Shown here one piece after another: positions 43,757 to 55,804 of a stretch of 64,000 nt of DNA. Within the stretch, counting starts at the first letter, position 1. The number at the start of each line of letters is the position of its first letter. The position numbers were made by a program, and so were the translations under genes. This stretch comes from Acetobacter musti (GTDB taxonomy: Bacteria > Pseudomonadota > Alphaproteobacteria > Acetobacterales > Acetobacteraceae), in assembly GCF_011516835.1 (NCBI RefSeq), contig NZ_WOTB01000003.1:124001-188000 (forward strand), read 5' to 3'. Below the pieces are notes generated by a model, which saw only the letters and a list, made by a program, of their open reading frames with translations, ran no database searches and was not told the origin of the DNA.

Positions 43757-44309
43757 TATAAGTTGTAGCTTAGCGGCTGCGACAGAGAGCGACCCTTCCA
43801 GACGGAACGGGTCTCCCCCCTCCCCTCTTTTTATCAATGAGGGGAAATTTGGAATCTCTGACGGTGGTCCTGAGATCATCGTTGAGGATGTGCGCTGGCG
43901 GGCTTTTGTTCCGCGCGCGGAAGCGATTGTCTGGCGCGCCTGCACGGCGGCCTGTCGGCGAACGGAAGCCCCTGCTCCGGAGACGGTTGTTCTGTCTTCG
44001 GATCGCGTGGTGAAGCTGCTGAATGCGCGGCATCGCGGACGCAACAAACCCACGAATGTTCTGACTTTTGAGCCGCCGGAAGGGTTTCCTGGCGGCGAGA
44101 TTATCCTTGCGCTGGAGACGGTGCGTCGCGAGGCAGAGGCGGCACATCGGCCTGTTGCCGATCATCTTGCGCATCTTGTGGTCCACGGAGTGCTGCACCT
44201 TGACGGGCATGACCATCACGGTGCCGGCGAGGCTGTGCGGATGGAGATGGAAGAGGCGCGGGTGCTGTCAACGATTGGTGTTCCTAATCCATGGAAGCCA
44301 CGGACATGA
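43740..44309 (+). CDS. ybeY: Endoribonuclease YbeY
   Basis: YbeY is a zinc-dependent RNase needed for 16S rRNA 3' maturation and ribosome quality control. The 189-residue protein contains the family signature HGVLHLDGHDHHG near residue 158, whose three histidines bind zinc, and NKPTNVLTFEPPE before it. The first 45 or so residues are less conserved and may be extra. The ATG at 43740 has GGGAG four bases before it and lies inside the end of phoH; the end overlaps corC by 19 bases. These overlaps indicate tight co-translation. Confidence 0.93.
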   Translation: MEPPGSISCSLAAATESDPSRRNGSPPSPLFINEGKFGISDGGPEIIVEDVRWRAFVPRAEAIVWRACTAACRRTEAPAPETVVLSSDRVVKLLNARHRGRNKPTNVLTFEPPEGFPGGEIILALETVRREAEAAHRPVADHLAHLVVHGVLHLDGHDHHGAGEAVRMEMEEARVLSTIGVPNPWKPRT

Positions 44310-45235
44310 GCGGTTCTGAAAACGGATTTTCGGGCGAGAAGCATGACGGGCGCGGCAAGCGCGGGTTGTTTTCGCTGTTCGGGCGACGGAAGGACCAAGG
44401 GCTGCGTCATTCCATCGCGGCGCTGGTTCAGGAAGCGGCGGAGGCCGGGGATTCAGGCGATGAAGCACCGGAACTGGATCGTCAGGAACGGGCGCTGATT
44501 GCCAATGTTCTGCGGCTGCGGGAGACGAGTGCGGACGATGTCATGATTCCGCGGGCGGACATTGTGGCGATGTCGGCGGATATCAGTCTGGATGACGCGC
44601 TGGCGATGATGCGGCGGGAGAATCATTCCCGGATGCCGGTTTATCGCGGACAGCTCGATGACATTGTCGGCATGATTCATGTGAAGGATCTGATTGCCTA
44701 TCTGGGTACGAGCGAGGCGTTCACGCTGGAGCCGCTTTTGCGACAGCCACTGATGATTGCACCGCAGATGCCGGTTCTCGATCTGCTGCTAATGATGCGG
44801 CAGCGGCGGATGCATATGGCACTGGTGATCGATGAGTATGGCGGTATCGACGGGCTGGTAACGATCGAGGATCTGGTTGAGACGATTGTCGGCGATATAT
44901 CGGACGAGCACGACGAGCCGACGACTTCGATGATCGTGGAGCGTCCGGACGGTTCTTATGACGTTGACGCACGGTGTCCGGTGGAAAAGTTTGAGACAGT
45001 TCTCGGGCCGATTCTGACGGAGACCGAACGTGAAGCGGAAATCGAGACCATTGGCGGGCTGGTATTCCGGCTGGCGGGGCATGTGCCGACGCGGGGCGAG
45101 GTGTTTACCCATGAAGGGGGCTTCCTGTTCCGGGTTCTGGACTCTGATGCGCGGCATATCCGGCGGGTAAGGGTTCGGAAGACCGCAGTGGATACCCCCG
45201 CCGGGGAAGCCGGCGACGGGAAGCAGGGTAGCTGA
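44291..45235 (+). CDS. HlyC/CorC-family CBS domain protein
   Basis: CorC-type proteins lie on the cytoplasmic side and are linked to magnesium and cobalt efflux. The 314-residue product lacks membrane helices and has a basic N-terminal tail, the [15 protein letters not shown] entry to two CBS domains (about residues 75-205; [21 protein letters not shown] and [23 protein letters not shown]), and a C-terminal CorC/HlyC domain with [13 protein letters not shown]. It overlaps the end of ybeY. In many alphaproteobacteria lnt follows; here the operon ends and an apolipoprotein acyltransferase is not seen in the window. Confidence 0.92.
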   Translation: MEATDMSGSENGFSGEKHDGRGKRGLFSLFGRRKDQGLRHSIAALVQEAAEAGDSGDEAPELDRQERALIANVLRLRETSADDVMIPRADIVAMSADISLDDALAMMRRENHSRMPVYRGQLDDIVGMIHVKDLIAYLGTSEAFTLEPLLRQPLMIAPQMPVLDLLLMMRQRRMHMALVIDEYGGIDGLVTIEDLVETIVGDISDEHDEPTTSMIVERPDGSYDVDARCPVEKFETVLGPILTETEREAEIETIGGLVFRLAGHVPTRGEVFTHEGGFLFRVLDSDARHIRRVRVRKTAVDTPAGEAGDGKQGS

Positions 45236-45600
45236 GTGCTGCGGACGGTTCTGCCGGCGCCGTCTTCTGGCGATAGCGGGCAGTGTGCTTCCATGAAGGC
45301 TTCGCGTCCATCGTCCGAGCACCCTGAGAAATAGCTGTAACGCTGAGTGTGGCCGTAATTAGGTACGGATCAGGGCTTTTGCGTACAAAACAGTCAGATG
45401 AGTTGCGCGATAAGTGAAGTTGATGCGTTTTTGCGGATCGCTGGCAAGGGCTTTGAACCCTCCTTCGGCGGGCTCACCGGCGCGTTGCGCTCCTGGCAGG
45501 GAACGACGTCGAAAGAATGAAAAGCGGAACACGGCTGTTGAGAGAAATGATCCGGCGTGTCGCAACCGGATCATTTTGTCCCTGATTATAACGAAATCGA
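45236..45600. other. 365-base gap after corC
   Basis: Between convergent corC and the flavin oxidoreductase gene. The minus frame 45359-45574 encodes a 71-residue, Arg- and Ser-rich sequence with no membrane or domain signature; from memory it resembles short peptides predicted in intergenic repeats of acetic acid bacteria, but I cannot verify that. It also holds the hairpin at 45546-45575. Confidence 0.45.
45546..45577 (-). terminator. Probable terminator between convergent corC and the flavin oxidoreductase gene
   Basis: AATGATCCGG (45546-45555) pairs with CCGGATCATT (45566-45575), a perfect ten-pair stem with a ten-base loop, 24 bases after the oxidoreductase stop on the minus strand. The flanking T runs are short on both strands (TTTT on plus, TTTCTCT on minus), so it may act weakly in both directions. 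Confidence 0.5.
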
Positions 45601-46707
45601 TCAGGACGGAGGCAGGAAGAGTTCCTTCAGGGTATGAGGCTGGCAGCGGAGATACTGGTTCGGAGCTCTGACCTTTGCACCGAGATGGGCGGCGGCGTGC
45701 CAGGGCCAGCGGGGATCGTAGAGAATGGTCCTCGCCAGGGCGACGAAGTCGGCGTCACCGGTGGAAACAATAGCTTCGGCCTGCTCAAAACCGGTGATGA
45801 GACCGACAGCTATGACGGGAAGCTTCGTTTCGGCTTTAACGGCACGTGCGAGCGGCACCTGATAACTGGGACCGACGGGGATCTGCTGCTGCGGGCTGAG
45901 ACCACCGCTGGAGACGTGGATGGCGTCACAGCCTCGCGTTTCGAGAGCTTTCGCAAGGACGATGGTCTGATCGATATCCCAGCCGCCAGGAACCCAGTCG
46001 GTTCCGGAAACGCGGATGGTGACAGGACCATTCGGGAAAGCCGCACGGATAGTGTCGAAAATTTCCAGTGGGAAGCGGAGACGGTTTTCCAGACTACCAC
46101 CATAGTCGTCACTCCGTTGATTGGAGAGCGGTGAGAGAAACTGGTGGATGAGATAGCCGTGGGCTGCGTGGAGCTGCACAGCGTTGAAGCCGAGATTCGC
46201 GGCCCGTTTCGCGGCAGCGGAGTACGCGGCACGGAGGCGGCTGAGATCAGATTTGTCGAGCGTGTGCGGCGGCACGGTGCCTTCGGTGAAAGGAATAGCG
46301 GATGGGGCTTCGGTCTGCCATCCGCCGGGATTACCGGCCGGGATGTGTTTCCCGCCTTTCCAGGGTACCTCCACCGAGGCTTTCCGGCCAGCGTGACCGA
46401 GCTGAATGGCGAGCGGGATGTCCGAGACGGCGCGGATGCCGCCGAGTGTACGGGCCATGGCGGCTTCGGTCTTGTCGTCCCAGAGACCGACATCATGCGC
46501 GGTGATGCGGCCTTCCGGGGTGATGGCAGTAGCCTCGACAGTGAGCAGAGCGGAGCCGGAAAGGGCGAGATTACCGAGATGGATAAGGTGCCAGTCGGTC
46601 ATACAGCCGTCGATCGCGGAGTACTGGCACATCGGAGCGATAATGATGCGGTTATCGAGGTTCAGTTCGCCGATTTTTGCGGGTTCGAAGAGTTTTGGTC
46701 CGGACAT
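45601..46707 (-). CDS. NADH:flavin oxidoreductase, Old Yellow Enzyme family (YqjM-like)
   Basis: An FMN-dependent ene-reductase of 368 residues. It begins LFEPAKIGELNLDNRIIIAPMCQYS with the YqjM-type cysteine near residue 27, and has the active-site AVQLHAAHGYLIHQFLSPLSNQR segment (His-Ala-Ala-His), the DDYGGSLENRLRFPLEIF motif, and a C-terminal VALARTILYDPRWPWHAA FMN-phosphate segment. Such enzymes reduce activated double bonds with NADPH; the natural substrate is unknown. A CAGGAGA ribosome site precedes the ATG. Confidence 0.93.
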   Translation of the reverse strand: MSGPKLFEPAKIGELNLDNRIIIAPMCQYSAIDGCMTDWHLIHLGNLALSGSALLTVEATAITPEGRITAHDVGLWDDKTEAAMARTLGGIRAVSDIPLAIQLGHAGRKASVEVPWKGGKHIPAGNPGGWQTEAPSAIPFTEGTVPPHTLDKSDLSRLRAAYSAAAKRAANLGFNAVQLHAAHGYLIHQFLSPLSNQRSDDYGGSLENRLRFPLEIFDTIRAAFPNGPVTIRVSGTDWVPGGWDIDQTIVLAKALETRGCDAIHVSSGGLSPQQQIPVGPSYQVPLARAVKAETKLPVIAVGLITGFEQAEAIVSTGDADFVALARTILYDPRWPWHAAAHLGAKVRAPNQYLRCQPHTLKELFLPPS

Positions 46708-46756
46708 GGGATTCTCCTGCCTGCGCTAAGATTTTTTACGTCCGGGCCGGAAAGAC

Positions 46757-47419
46757 TCAGTAGAACTGGAGACCACTGATCTCCATTTCCGGGTCCAAAT
46801 AGTACGGAACATAGAATGTCGGCGTGGCGGACGTGGTTATACTGTTGATACCTGATGGCAGCGCGGCGGGTTTGTGCCCGGTCGCGGCAAGACAGGTGTA
46901 GAGTGTACTGCGCAGTTTGTCTTCGGACAGACCAGTCTGGCCAGTTTTACGGAACAGGTCTTCCGCGTACGGTTTACAGGCAGCGGGCGTACGGTCGATC
47001 TTATCCGCGGTCTGTTTGTCGCGGTAGGCGGTAACCTGAGCATCGGTCAGCCAGACGCGGAAATAATCAGGCGAAGAAGGATCAAGCCAGAGGGCACGCC
47101 AGCCTTTCGGACCGTTTTTAAGGCGGGTGACGGCGATGCCTTCTTCTTTTGAGCCATCGGCACGGGTCAGGGTGCCATGGCAGGCCATCGCCTGGTAATG
47201 AGAGCCGAACAGCGAGCCACGAATGGCACCATTGCTGAACGTTGTGGCAGAACTTGCGGGTGGTGCACCGGTCACGTCAGGCAGAGGTGACGGGCTGTTG
47301 GCGACAGCGACGATGGCGTTGGCGATATCGGGTTCGGCGCAATAATTTTTTAGCGGATCGACCGTATAGGAACATCCGGAGACGAGAAGCGCCGCGAGGG
47401 CTGTGATGCGGGATTTCAT
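46757..47419 (-). CDS. Putative lipoprotein of unknown function
   Basis: A 220-residue protein starting MKSRITALAALLVSGCSYTVD; the lipobox LVSGC marks it as a lipoprotein with acylated Cys17, and the residue after it (Ser) predicts outer-membrane sorting. The rest has FSNGAIRGSLFGSHYQAMACHGTL, a central RAALWLDPSSPD-like segment and a Pro/Tyr-rich C-terminus (PTFYVPYYLDPEMEISGLQFY). No family recognised. The in-frame ATG at 47419 is chosen because it begins the signal peptide. It lies alone between the oxidoreductase and divergent purU. Confidence 0.75.
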   Translation of the reverse strand: MKSRITALAALLVSGCSYTVDPLKNYCAEPDIANAIVAVANSPSPLPDVTGAPPASSATTFSNGAIRGSLFGSHYQAMACHGTLTRADGSKEEGIAVTRLKNGPKGWRALWLDPSSPDYFRVWLTDAQVTAYRDKQTADKIDRTPAACKPYAEDLFRKTGQTGLSEDKLRSTLYTCLAATGHKPAALPSGINSITTSATPTFYVPYYLDPEMEISGLQFY

Positions 47420-47653
47420 GGTCTGGCTCGCTGTGTGAGGCCGTTTTCCGTCGGGCCGGTTATATGTCCATCTCGACGCATGGCGGCTAAATATAACATG
47501 TGTCTGACATGACTCATTTTTTTGTGCATTGTCCTGGATCAATTCCGGACTGCGGGGCGAAACGTGGACGGACGGTCCTGTATTGGCTATCGGTACCCGG
47601 TTTGCGGCCAGTTTCCTGCATCATGAGACCGGATTTCCGGCATGGGGAGTTTT

Positions 47654-48544
47654 ATGTCTGCGGCATCTGTAAACGGCACTGCCGCAACCGGCGGGTTTCG
47701 CACGCTGACGCTGAGCTGTGTTAACAGGCCGGGGATCGTGGCCGCAATTTCGCATAAGCTGTTCGAACTGGGTGCGAACATTACGGAAGCGCAGCAGTTT
47801 GACGACACGGAGAGTGGTAAATTCTTCATGCGGGTGGTGTTCAGTCCGTTTGAAGGATGGAAACCAGAGCGCCTGATACCTGAGATATCGGCGCTGGCGG
47901 CTGAGTTCGGCATGACGTGGACGATCAAGGAAAATGCACGTCCGACACGGGTAATACTGATGGTGTCGAAATTCGATCACTGTCTGGTCGATCTGCTCTA
48001 TCGCTGGCGCGTGGGTGAACTGGCAATCGAACCGGTTGGGATTATCGCCAATCATCCGGCGTCTGTTTATGAAGGTGTCGATTTCTGTGGGATTCCGTTT
48101 CATTATTTGCCTGTAACCGGAAGCACGAAAGCGGTACAGGAGACGCTGGTTCTGCAACTGGTTGAAGAGACAGGAACAGAACTGGTGGTGCTGGCGCGCT
48201 ATATGCAGATTTTGTCGAACGAAATGGCGGCGAAATTATCGGGACGCTGCATTAATATTCATCACTCGTTTCTGCCTGGCTTCAAGGGGGCGCGGCCGTA
48301 TCATCAGGCGCATGAACGGGGTGTAAAACTGATTGGCGCGACGGCTCATTTCGTGACGCATGATCTCGATGAAGGACCGATTATCGAGCAGGATGTGGAA
48401 CGGATCAGCCATGCGGACACGCCCGAGGATCTGATCCGCAAGGGCCGCGATATTGAGCGGCGGGTTCTGGCACGAGCAGTGCGGTATTATACCGAGCAGC
48501 GTGCGATCCTGAACGGACGGAAGACGATTGTATTTCTGGACTGA
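47654..48544 (+). CDS. purU: Formyltetrahydrofolate deformylase
   Basis: PurU hydrolyses 10-formyl-THF to formate and THF, balancing one-carbon units and, in some bacteria, supplying formate to PurT. The 296-residue protein has an N-terminal ACT domain ([21 protein letters not shown]) and a formyltransferase-like domain with [20 protein letters not shown] (Asn, His) and the catalytic Asp in [16 protein letters not shown]. The ATG at 47654 has GGGGAG five bases before it; the ATG at 47642 in the same frame lacks one. Its fold is related to PurN earlier in the window. Confidence 0.95.
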   Translation: MSAASVNGTAATGGFRTLTLSCVNRPGIVAAISHKLFELGANITEAQQFDDTESGKFFMRVVFSPFEGWKPERLIPEISALAAEFGMTWTIKENARPTRVILMVSKFDHCLVDLLYRWRVGELAIEPVGIIANHPASVYEGVDFCGIPFHYLPVTGSTKAVQETLVLQLVEETGTELVVLARYMQILSNEMAAKLSGRCINIHHSFLPGFKGARPYHQAHERGVKLIGATAHFVTHDLDEGPIIEQDVERISHADTPEDLIRKGRDIERRVLARAVRYYTEQRAILNGRKTIVFLD

Positions 48545-48667
48545 TTTTATCCCAGGGCTCTCTGCCTGCGGATCCTCCGGATACCAGGAACCTTTGAAAT
48601 CCGTTTTGCTTTCGTAAATCGGGCGCAGTATTCTGCCGGGCTCAGGCGGAACCTGACACTATATGAT

Positions 48668-49042
48668 TTATGCTGTCAGAGAACGGAACTTTGCGTAATT
48701 CGGCTGTCCGTCAAACACGAACAGCATGTAATAATCGAGATAATGCCGTTTATTGCGGGCAACTTTCGAATAGAATGGATAAACGTTAAACGGACCGAGA
48801 TAACCGGGCGGAAGAGGATCACGGTCCAGGATACACTGCACGCGAAAGAGCGGTATGTAGACAGCACCCTCCTCATTTTTGCGTTTGCGCACGTGCCAGA
48901 GGTTTCTGCGAAAGTCCTTCAGTTTATCAGGGAGGATGAAGATCATTGTTTTTTCGATGAAGGGCTTCTGAAACTCTTTCGGCTTCAGATAGCGCAGATC
49001 GTCTGGCATGTCGCAAAACCAGGGATGATCCTGAACGATCAA
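48668..49042 (-). CDS. Uncharacterised basic, aromatic-rich small protein
   Basis: A 124-residue frame whose only plausible full-length start is TTG at 49040-49042, with GGAG nine bases upstream; an ATG twelve codons in is the alternative. The sequence is rich in Tyr, Phe, Lys and Arg (PPGYLGPFNVYPFYSK, KRHYLDYYMLFVFDGQPNY) and has no signal peptide or membrane helix. I recognise no family. It lies between purU and gyrB. Coding is supported by the ribosome site, by uniform composition and by the absence of a competing frame, but not by homology. Confidence 0.5.
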   Translation of the reverse strand: MIVQDHPWFCDMPDDLRYLKPKEFQKPFIEKTMIFILPDKLKDFRRNLWHVRKRKNEEGAVYIPLFRVQCILDRDPLPPGYLGPFNVYPFYSKVARNKRHYLDYYMLFVFDGQPNYAKFRSLTA

Positions 49043-49133
49043 GCTGCGGTCTCCAAGTGGTGTTGGTTTATGCGGACTGCTCCTGCCCCGTTCTGACGAC
49101 CAGTAAAATGTTTAGTAACGGTCTGAAGCCTTT

Positions 49134-49166
49134 GATCCGCTTCGGGGCTGTCCCCCGAAGCGGATC
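49134..49166. repeat. Perfect 14-bp inverted repeat after gyrB
   Basis: GATCCGCTTCGGGG (49134-49147) and its exact reverse complement (49153-49166) flank a five-base spacer, six bases after the gyrB stop codon. There is no T run on either side, so a standard Rho-independent terminator is not indicated; an mRNA 3' stability hairpin or a protein site is possible. Confidence 0.6.
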
Positions 49167-49171
49167 CTGCC

Positions 49172-51661
<2,490 letters not shown>

Positions 51662-51763
51662 TTATACTCCCTTTGCTGGTGCGGGGCCAGCTTGCAGACC
51701 GGGGAAGTGCGCGATTTGCCACCGGTTTTCGCAAAATGAAGCCGTTTTTGGGACGCTGTGCCG

Positions 51764-52921
51764 TTATGCGTGCGAACCGGTTCCTGCGCCGGCCGGATCG
51801 GGTCCAAGGGCACCGTCATTCAGGCGCACGAAAAGGGCTTTTTTGCGCAGAGGAGCGAAAGGGTCAGGATCGGTTCCGGTCAGCAGGACCGGGGTCTGGA
51901 AATCGAGGAGCATACTCAGCAGCGCAGCGCGTCGAGCAGCGTCCAGATGGACGAGCGGCTCGTCGAGAAGGAGCATTGGCGCAATGTTACCCGGCGCACT
52001 CATAAGACGAGCGTGGGCGAGAATCACGCCGATGAGCAGCGCTTTCTGCTGCCCTGTGCTGGCTTCACTGGCCGGGCGACCGGTTTCCAGATCCTGAAGA
52101 GAAAAATCGGTGCGGTGAGCCCCGAGTACGGCGTGGCCGCGAAGACGGTCAGCATCGCGTGAGGTGCGAAATTCGGCGCGGAGCCAGTCTTCCACCGCGA
52201 GAGCCGGTTCAGTCCCCAGCCGGCTGGCAATAGGACAGATCAGGGACAAAAACGCGGACGGAAAGGCGCCGGACGGATCGGCGCCTGTGGCGTTAAGGCG
52301 GGTGATGAGTTCCTGACGGGCGGCCACAACAGCGACGCCATGACGGACCATGGCGTCTTCGACACCGGAAAGCCAGGCAGGATCTGTGGACCGGGTGGAG
52401 AGGATGCGGTTACGCTGGGCGGTGGCACGTTCACAGGCGGCGAGTTCACGGGCGTGGTGCGGGGCCATGGCGACAACGAGACGGTCCAGGAAACGTCTTC
52501 TGCCACTTGCGCTTTCTCCGAACAGGCGATCCATCTGCGGTGTGATCCAGACGGCGGAAAGATAGTCTGCCACTGCGGCGCGGGCGCGGAGGGCAACACC
52601 GTCAACGAGGAACTTGCGGGCACCGTCCTGGCCGGCTTCCATGCCGGTGGCGATTTCGAATGTGCCGCGATGGTCGGCGAAGCGGGCGGCGACACCCCAT
52701 CCTGTTGCGGTGGCATCAGTCCCGGGCAGGTGACGGCGGAGATCGGCGGTCCGTGCGCTGCGGAGACCGCGTCCGGGGGTGAGAAGTGAGAGGGCTTCGA
52801 GAAGGTTGGTTTTTCCACTGCCGTTATCACCGGTGATGATGACGGGCGATGAGGCCGGCTCCCAGGCGAGCCGGTCGTAATTACGGAAGTTTGTGAGGAC
52901 GAGACGAAGAAGATGTGTCAT
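51764..52921 (-). CDS. recF: DNA replication and repair protein RecF
   Basis: RecF is an SMC-like ATPase that loads RecA at gaps. The 385-residue product has LVLTNFRNYDRLAWE, Walker A ITGDNGSGKTNLLEAL near residue 32, the signature ASTGQQKALLIGVILAHARL near 285, and Walker B MLLLDEPLVHLD. The C-terminal tail is Gly/Pro-rich. It lies between dnaN and gyrB with 59 and 150 bases of spacing, on the same strand. The ATG is preceded by a plausible site. Confidence 0.95.
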   Translation of the reverse strand: MTHLLRLVLTNFRNYDRLAWEPASSPVIITGDNGSGKTNLLEALSLLTPGRGLRSARTADLRRHLPGTDATATGWGVAARFADHRGTFEIATGMEAGQDGARKFLVDGVALRARAAVADYLSAVWITPQMDRLFGESASGRRRFLDRLVVAMAPHHARELAACERATAQRNRILSTRSTDPAWLSGVEDAMVRHGVAVVAARQELITRLNATGADPSGAFPSAFLSLICPIASRLGTEPALAVEDWLRAEFRTSRDADRLRGHAVLGAHRTDFSLQDLETGRPASEASTGQQKALLIGVILAHARLMSAPGNIAPMLLLDEPLVHLDAARRAALLSMLLDFQTPVLLTGTDPDPFAPLRKKALFVRLNDGALGPDPAGAGTGSHA

Positions 52922-52980
52922 CGGCTGAAGCCGGAGTAGCCCGGCTCTCTCCGGGCTGATCTGTGCGTTTGAAACGGATT

Positions 52981-54105
52981 TCAGACCCGCATTGGCATCA
53001 GCACGTACAGTGCCGAAGGACTGTCCACGTCACGGACGATGGTGGGCGCTGCACTGTCAGCGAAGACGAATTCGACATCCCTGGCAACCTGATCGGTGAT
53101 GTCATTGAGATAGCGAGCCTGGAAGCCGATTTCCATATCCTCGCCATCATAGGTGACGCGGTTGTCGTCAAGTTCTTCTTTTGCAGTACCCTGATCGGCG
53201 CTGGACGCGGACAAAATGAGCAGATCGCGGGAAAGAGTCAGTTTGACCGGCCGCGAACGCTCCTGACTGATGGCAGCGACACGGGCAACAGCATCTGAAA
53301 AATCCTTTTTGCCAACACGAAGTGTACGATTATTACCCGTTGGGATAACGCGCTGATATTCGGGAAAAGTGCCATCGATCAGCTTGGATGTCAGGGTGAT
53401 CGGGCCGACGGTAAACTGAATACGGGTGTCGGATACGGCTACATCGACTTCCTCCGGCGCTTCGTCAAGAAGTTTACGGATTTCACCGACAGTTTTACGG
53501 GGAATGATAACGCCGGGCATACCAGACGCGCCGGCTGGCACTTCAGTTTCGACGCGGGCCAGACGATGACCGTCTGTGGCAACAGCGCGCAGAAGGCCAC
53601 CGGCATCGCCTTCAGCCACGTGCATGTAGATACCGTTAAGATAATAACGGGTTTCTTCTGTCGAAATTGCAAAACGCGAGCGGTCGATGAGGGATTTCAG
53701 AACCATGCTGTTCAGTCTGAACTGGTGCGGCAGATCGCCGGCGATCATGGAGGGGAAATCATCGACGGACAGGGCGTTCAGGCGCGTAGCGTAGCGACCG
53801 GCACGGAGATCGAGCTGTGAGTCCGCTCCGGGATGACTGAGCTCGACATCGCTGCCATCGGGAAGTTTACGAACGATTTCGTAAAGGACAGCAGCGGGGG
53901 CTGTTGCCGAACCGGGTGTATGAATGGTGGCGGGCACTTCCTCGACGATGGCGATTTCCATGTCGGTGGCGGTGAGAGCAAGACGACCGCTGGTGGCATC
54001 GATCAGCACATTGGCCAGAATGGGGATGGTATTCCGCTTTTCGGCGACACTCTGAATATGAGCGAGAGCCTTGAGCAGGGTGGCACGCTCGGCCGTAAAC
54101 TTCAT
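52981..54105 (-). CDS. dnaN: DNA polymerase III beta subunit (sliding clamp)
   Basis: DnaN forms the ring that tethers polymerase III to DNA. The 374-residue product starts MKFTAERATLLKALAHIQSVAEKRNTIPILANVLIDA and shows three clamp domains; conserved elements include GADSQLDLRAGRYATRL, YLNGIYMHVAEGDAGGLLRAVATDGHRLA, KTVGEIRKLLDEA and the terminal PTIVRDVDSPSALYVLMPMRV. HdaA, encoded at 948-1802, is expected to bind this clamp. It follows dnaA after 226 bases. Confidence 0.97.
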   Translation of the reverse strand: MKFTAERATLLKALAHIQSVAEKRNTIPILANVLIDATSGRLALTATDMEIAIVEEVPATIHTPGSATAPAAVLYEIVRKLPDGSDVELSHPGADSQLDLRAGRYATRLNALSVDDFPSMIAGDLPHQFRLNSMVLKSLIDRSRFAISTEETRYYLNGIYMHVAEGDAGGLLRAVATDGHRLARVETEVPAGASGMPGVIIPRKTVGEIRKLLDEAPEEVDVAVSDTRIQFTVGPITLTSKLIDGTFPEYQRVIPTGNNRTLRVGKKDFSDAVARVAAISQERSRPVKLTLSRDLLILSASSADQGTAKEELDDNRVTYDGEDMEIGFQARYLNDITDQVARDVEFVFADSAAPTIVRDVDSPSALYVLMPMRV

Positions 54106-54331
54106 CGACGCCTGTTCCTCTGTGAAGCGCGGACTGATCGCGCCATCCGGCCATGCTGACCGGCTGAAAAGTGGTTGGATACTTTAACAGGGAGCGGCAC
54201 GGGGGCAAAGGCTGGCAGGCGCAATTTTCGGGTCTTCGTCGTGTTTCAGACCCGCCTTTCCCGGCTGTCCGTTTGCCCTGCTCCGGTCCGGCCGTGGTCC
54301 TGCCGAACCTTTCCGGCCCTGCTACCGGATC

Positions 54332-55804
54332 TCAGCTTTCAAGCATACGTCTCATGAGTTCGACGTCTTCGGCGAAAGCGGTATCGCGTTCCATCAGTTC
54401 AGTAACGCGGGAGACGGCATGCATGACGGTAGTATGATCGCGGTTACCGAATTTACGGCCGATTTCCGGAAGTGACCGGCTGGTGAGCTGCTTGGCAAGA
54501 TACATCGCGACCTGGCGCGGACGGGCGACGGCACGGGCGCGGCGGGCGGAAGACATATCGGTAAGGCGGATATTCCAGTGCTCGGCGACCTTGCGCTGGA
54601 TTTCCTCGATGGTGACACGCCGGTCGTGTGCCTTCAGGATGTCGTGCAGGACTTCCTGGGTCGACTCCAGCGTAACCGGCCGCCCAAAGAGATTGGCGTG
54701 GGCGATAAGACGATTCAGCGCGCCTTCAAGCTCCCGGACATTGGTGGTGATCTTGTGGGCGAGAAATTCCAGCACCTTCGCAGGCACGGTCACGCCTGAG
54801 GCAGCAGCCTTCGCTTCCAGAATCGAGATGCGGAGTTCGAAGGTTGTCGCGTGGATATCGGCGACCATACCACACCCCAGACGGGTACGGAGACGATCTT
54901 CAAGACCGGACAGATCGGAAGGAGATTTGTCGGCTGAAACGACGATCTGACGGCCGGCATCCACGAGGGCATTGAAAGTATGAAAGAACTCTTCCTGGGT
55001 GTTGTCCTTGCCGATGAGAAACTGGAGATCATCAATCATCAGAACGTCGACAGAGCGGAGCTGGTCCTTGAATTCCACGGTGGACTGGGAACGGATCGCC
55101 GCAATGAAGCGATACATGAATTTTTCGGCCGACATATAAGCGACGGAAATCCGGCCTTCCCGCATAAGCTCGGCGCCGATGGCATGCATGAGGTGAGTTT
55201 TACCGAGACCAACGCCGCCATAGAGGAAAAGTGGATTGAATCCGGCGCTGGACGGTTTTTCTGCGACGCGACGTGCGCAGGCGTAAGCGAATTCGTTGGG
55301 CTTGCCGACGATGAAGGTATCGAAGGTGAAGCGCGGATCGAGCGGAGCGGCGAGGTCCGAGCGGGCATCACCCGGGCGCTCAGCGGCACGGGATGGCGTG
55401 GAAACAGCCGGGGCTGCGGCCATGGGTGTTGCGGAAATCGGCCCGCCGGAGTCCACAGCGGCGGGCGGCATATCGCCCGGACGCATGACCTGAAGCTCGA
55501 CGCGCCGGATCGCCGGAATTTCCTGATTCCACAATGTACTGAGACGATCGCCGTACTGACCACGGACCCAGTCACGAAGGAATCGCGTCGGCAAAAGGAG
55601 TGTGACCTCATCGCCGTCTATGGGGCCGGGAACAATCTGCTGAAGCCAGGTGCGGTATTCGACATCCCCGACCTCCGACTTCATCCGTGCGGCGATCCTC
55701 GACCAGGCGTCGGTGATGAGGCCGGAAAAAGCACCTGCGGCAGCCTGCTCTGCATCCGGAAGCCCTTCGTTCAGCAATCTTTCGGACTGTGTTGGAACCG
55801 GCAT
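54332..55804 (-). CDS. dnaA: Chromosomal replication initiator DnaA
   Basis: DnaA opens the replication origin. The 490-residue product has domain I (AWSRIAARMKSEVGDVEYRTWL), a Pro/Ala-rich linker (domain II, about residues 110-155), AAA+ domain III (FIVGKPNEFAYACARRVAE, Walker A LYGGVGLGKTHLMHAIG, Walker B VDVLMIDDLQFLIGK), and domain IV with the DNA-binding signature GRKFGNRDHTTVMHAVSRV. The ATG at 55802-55804 fits family length. It heads dnaA-dnaN-recF-gyrB, which often lies near the origin. Confidence 0.97.
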   Translation of the reverse strand: MPVPTQSERLLNEGLPDAEQAAAGAFSGLITDAWSRIAARMKSEVGDVEYRTWLQQIVPGPIDGDEVTLLLPTRFLRDWVRGQYGDRLSTLWNQEIPAIRRVELQVMRPGDMPPAAVDSGGPISATPMAAAPAVSTPSRAAERPGDARSDLAAPLDPRFTFDTFIVGKPNEFAYACARRVAEKPSSAGFNPLFLYGGVGLGKTHLMHAIGAELMREGRISVAYMSAEKFMYRFIAAIRSQSTVEFKDQLRSVDVLMIDDLQFLIGKDNTQEEFFHTFNALVDAGRQIVVSADKSPSDLSGLEDRLRTRLGCGMVADIHATTFELRISILEAKAAASGVTVPAKVLEFLAHKITTNVRELEGALNRLIAHANLFGRPVTLESTQEVLHDILKAHDRRVTIEEIQRKVAEHWNIRLTDMSSARRARAVARPRQVAMYLAKQLTSRSLPEIGRKFGNRDHTTVMHAVSRVTELMERDTAFAEDVELMRRMLES

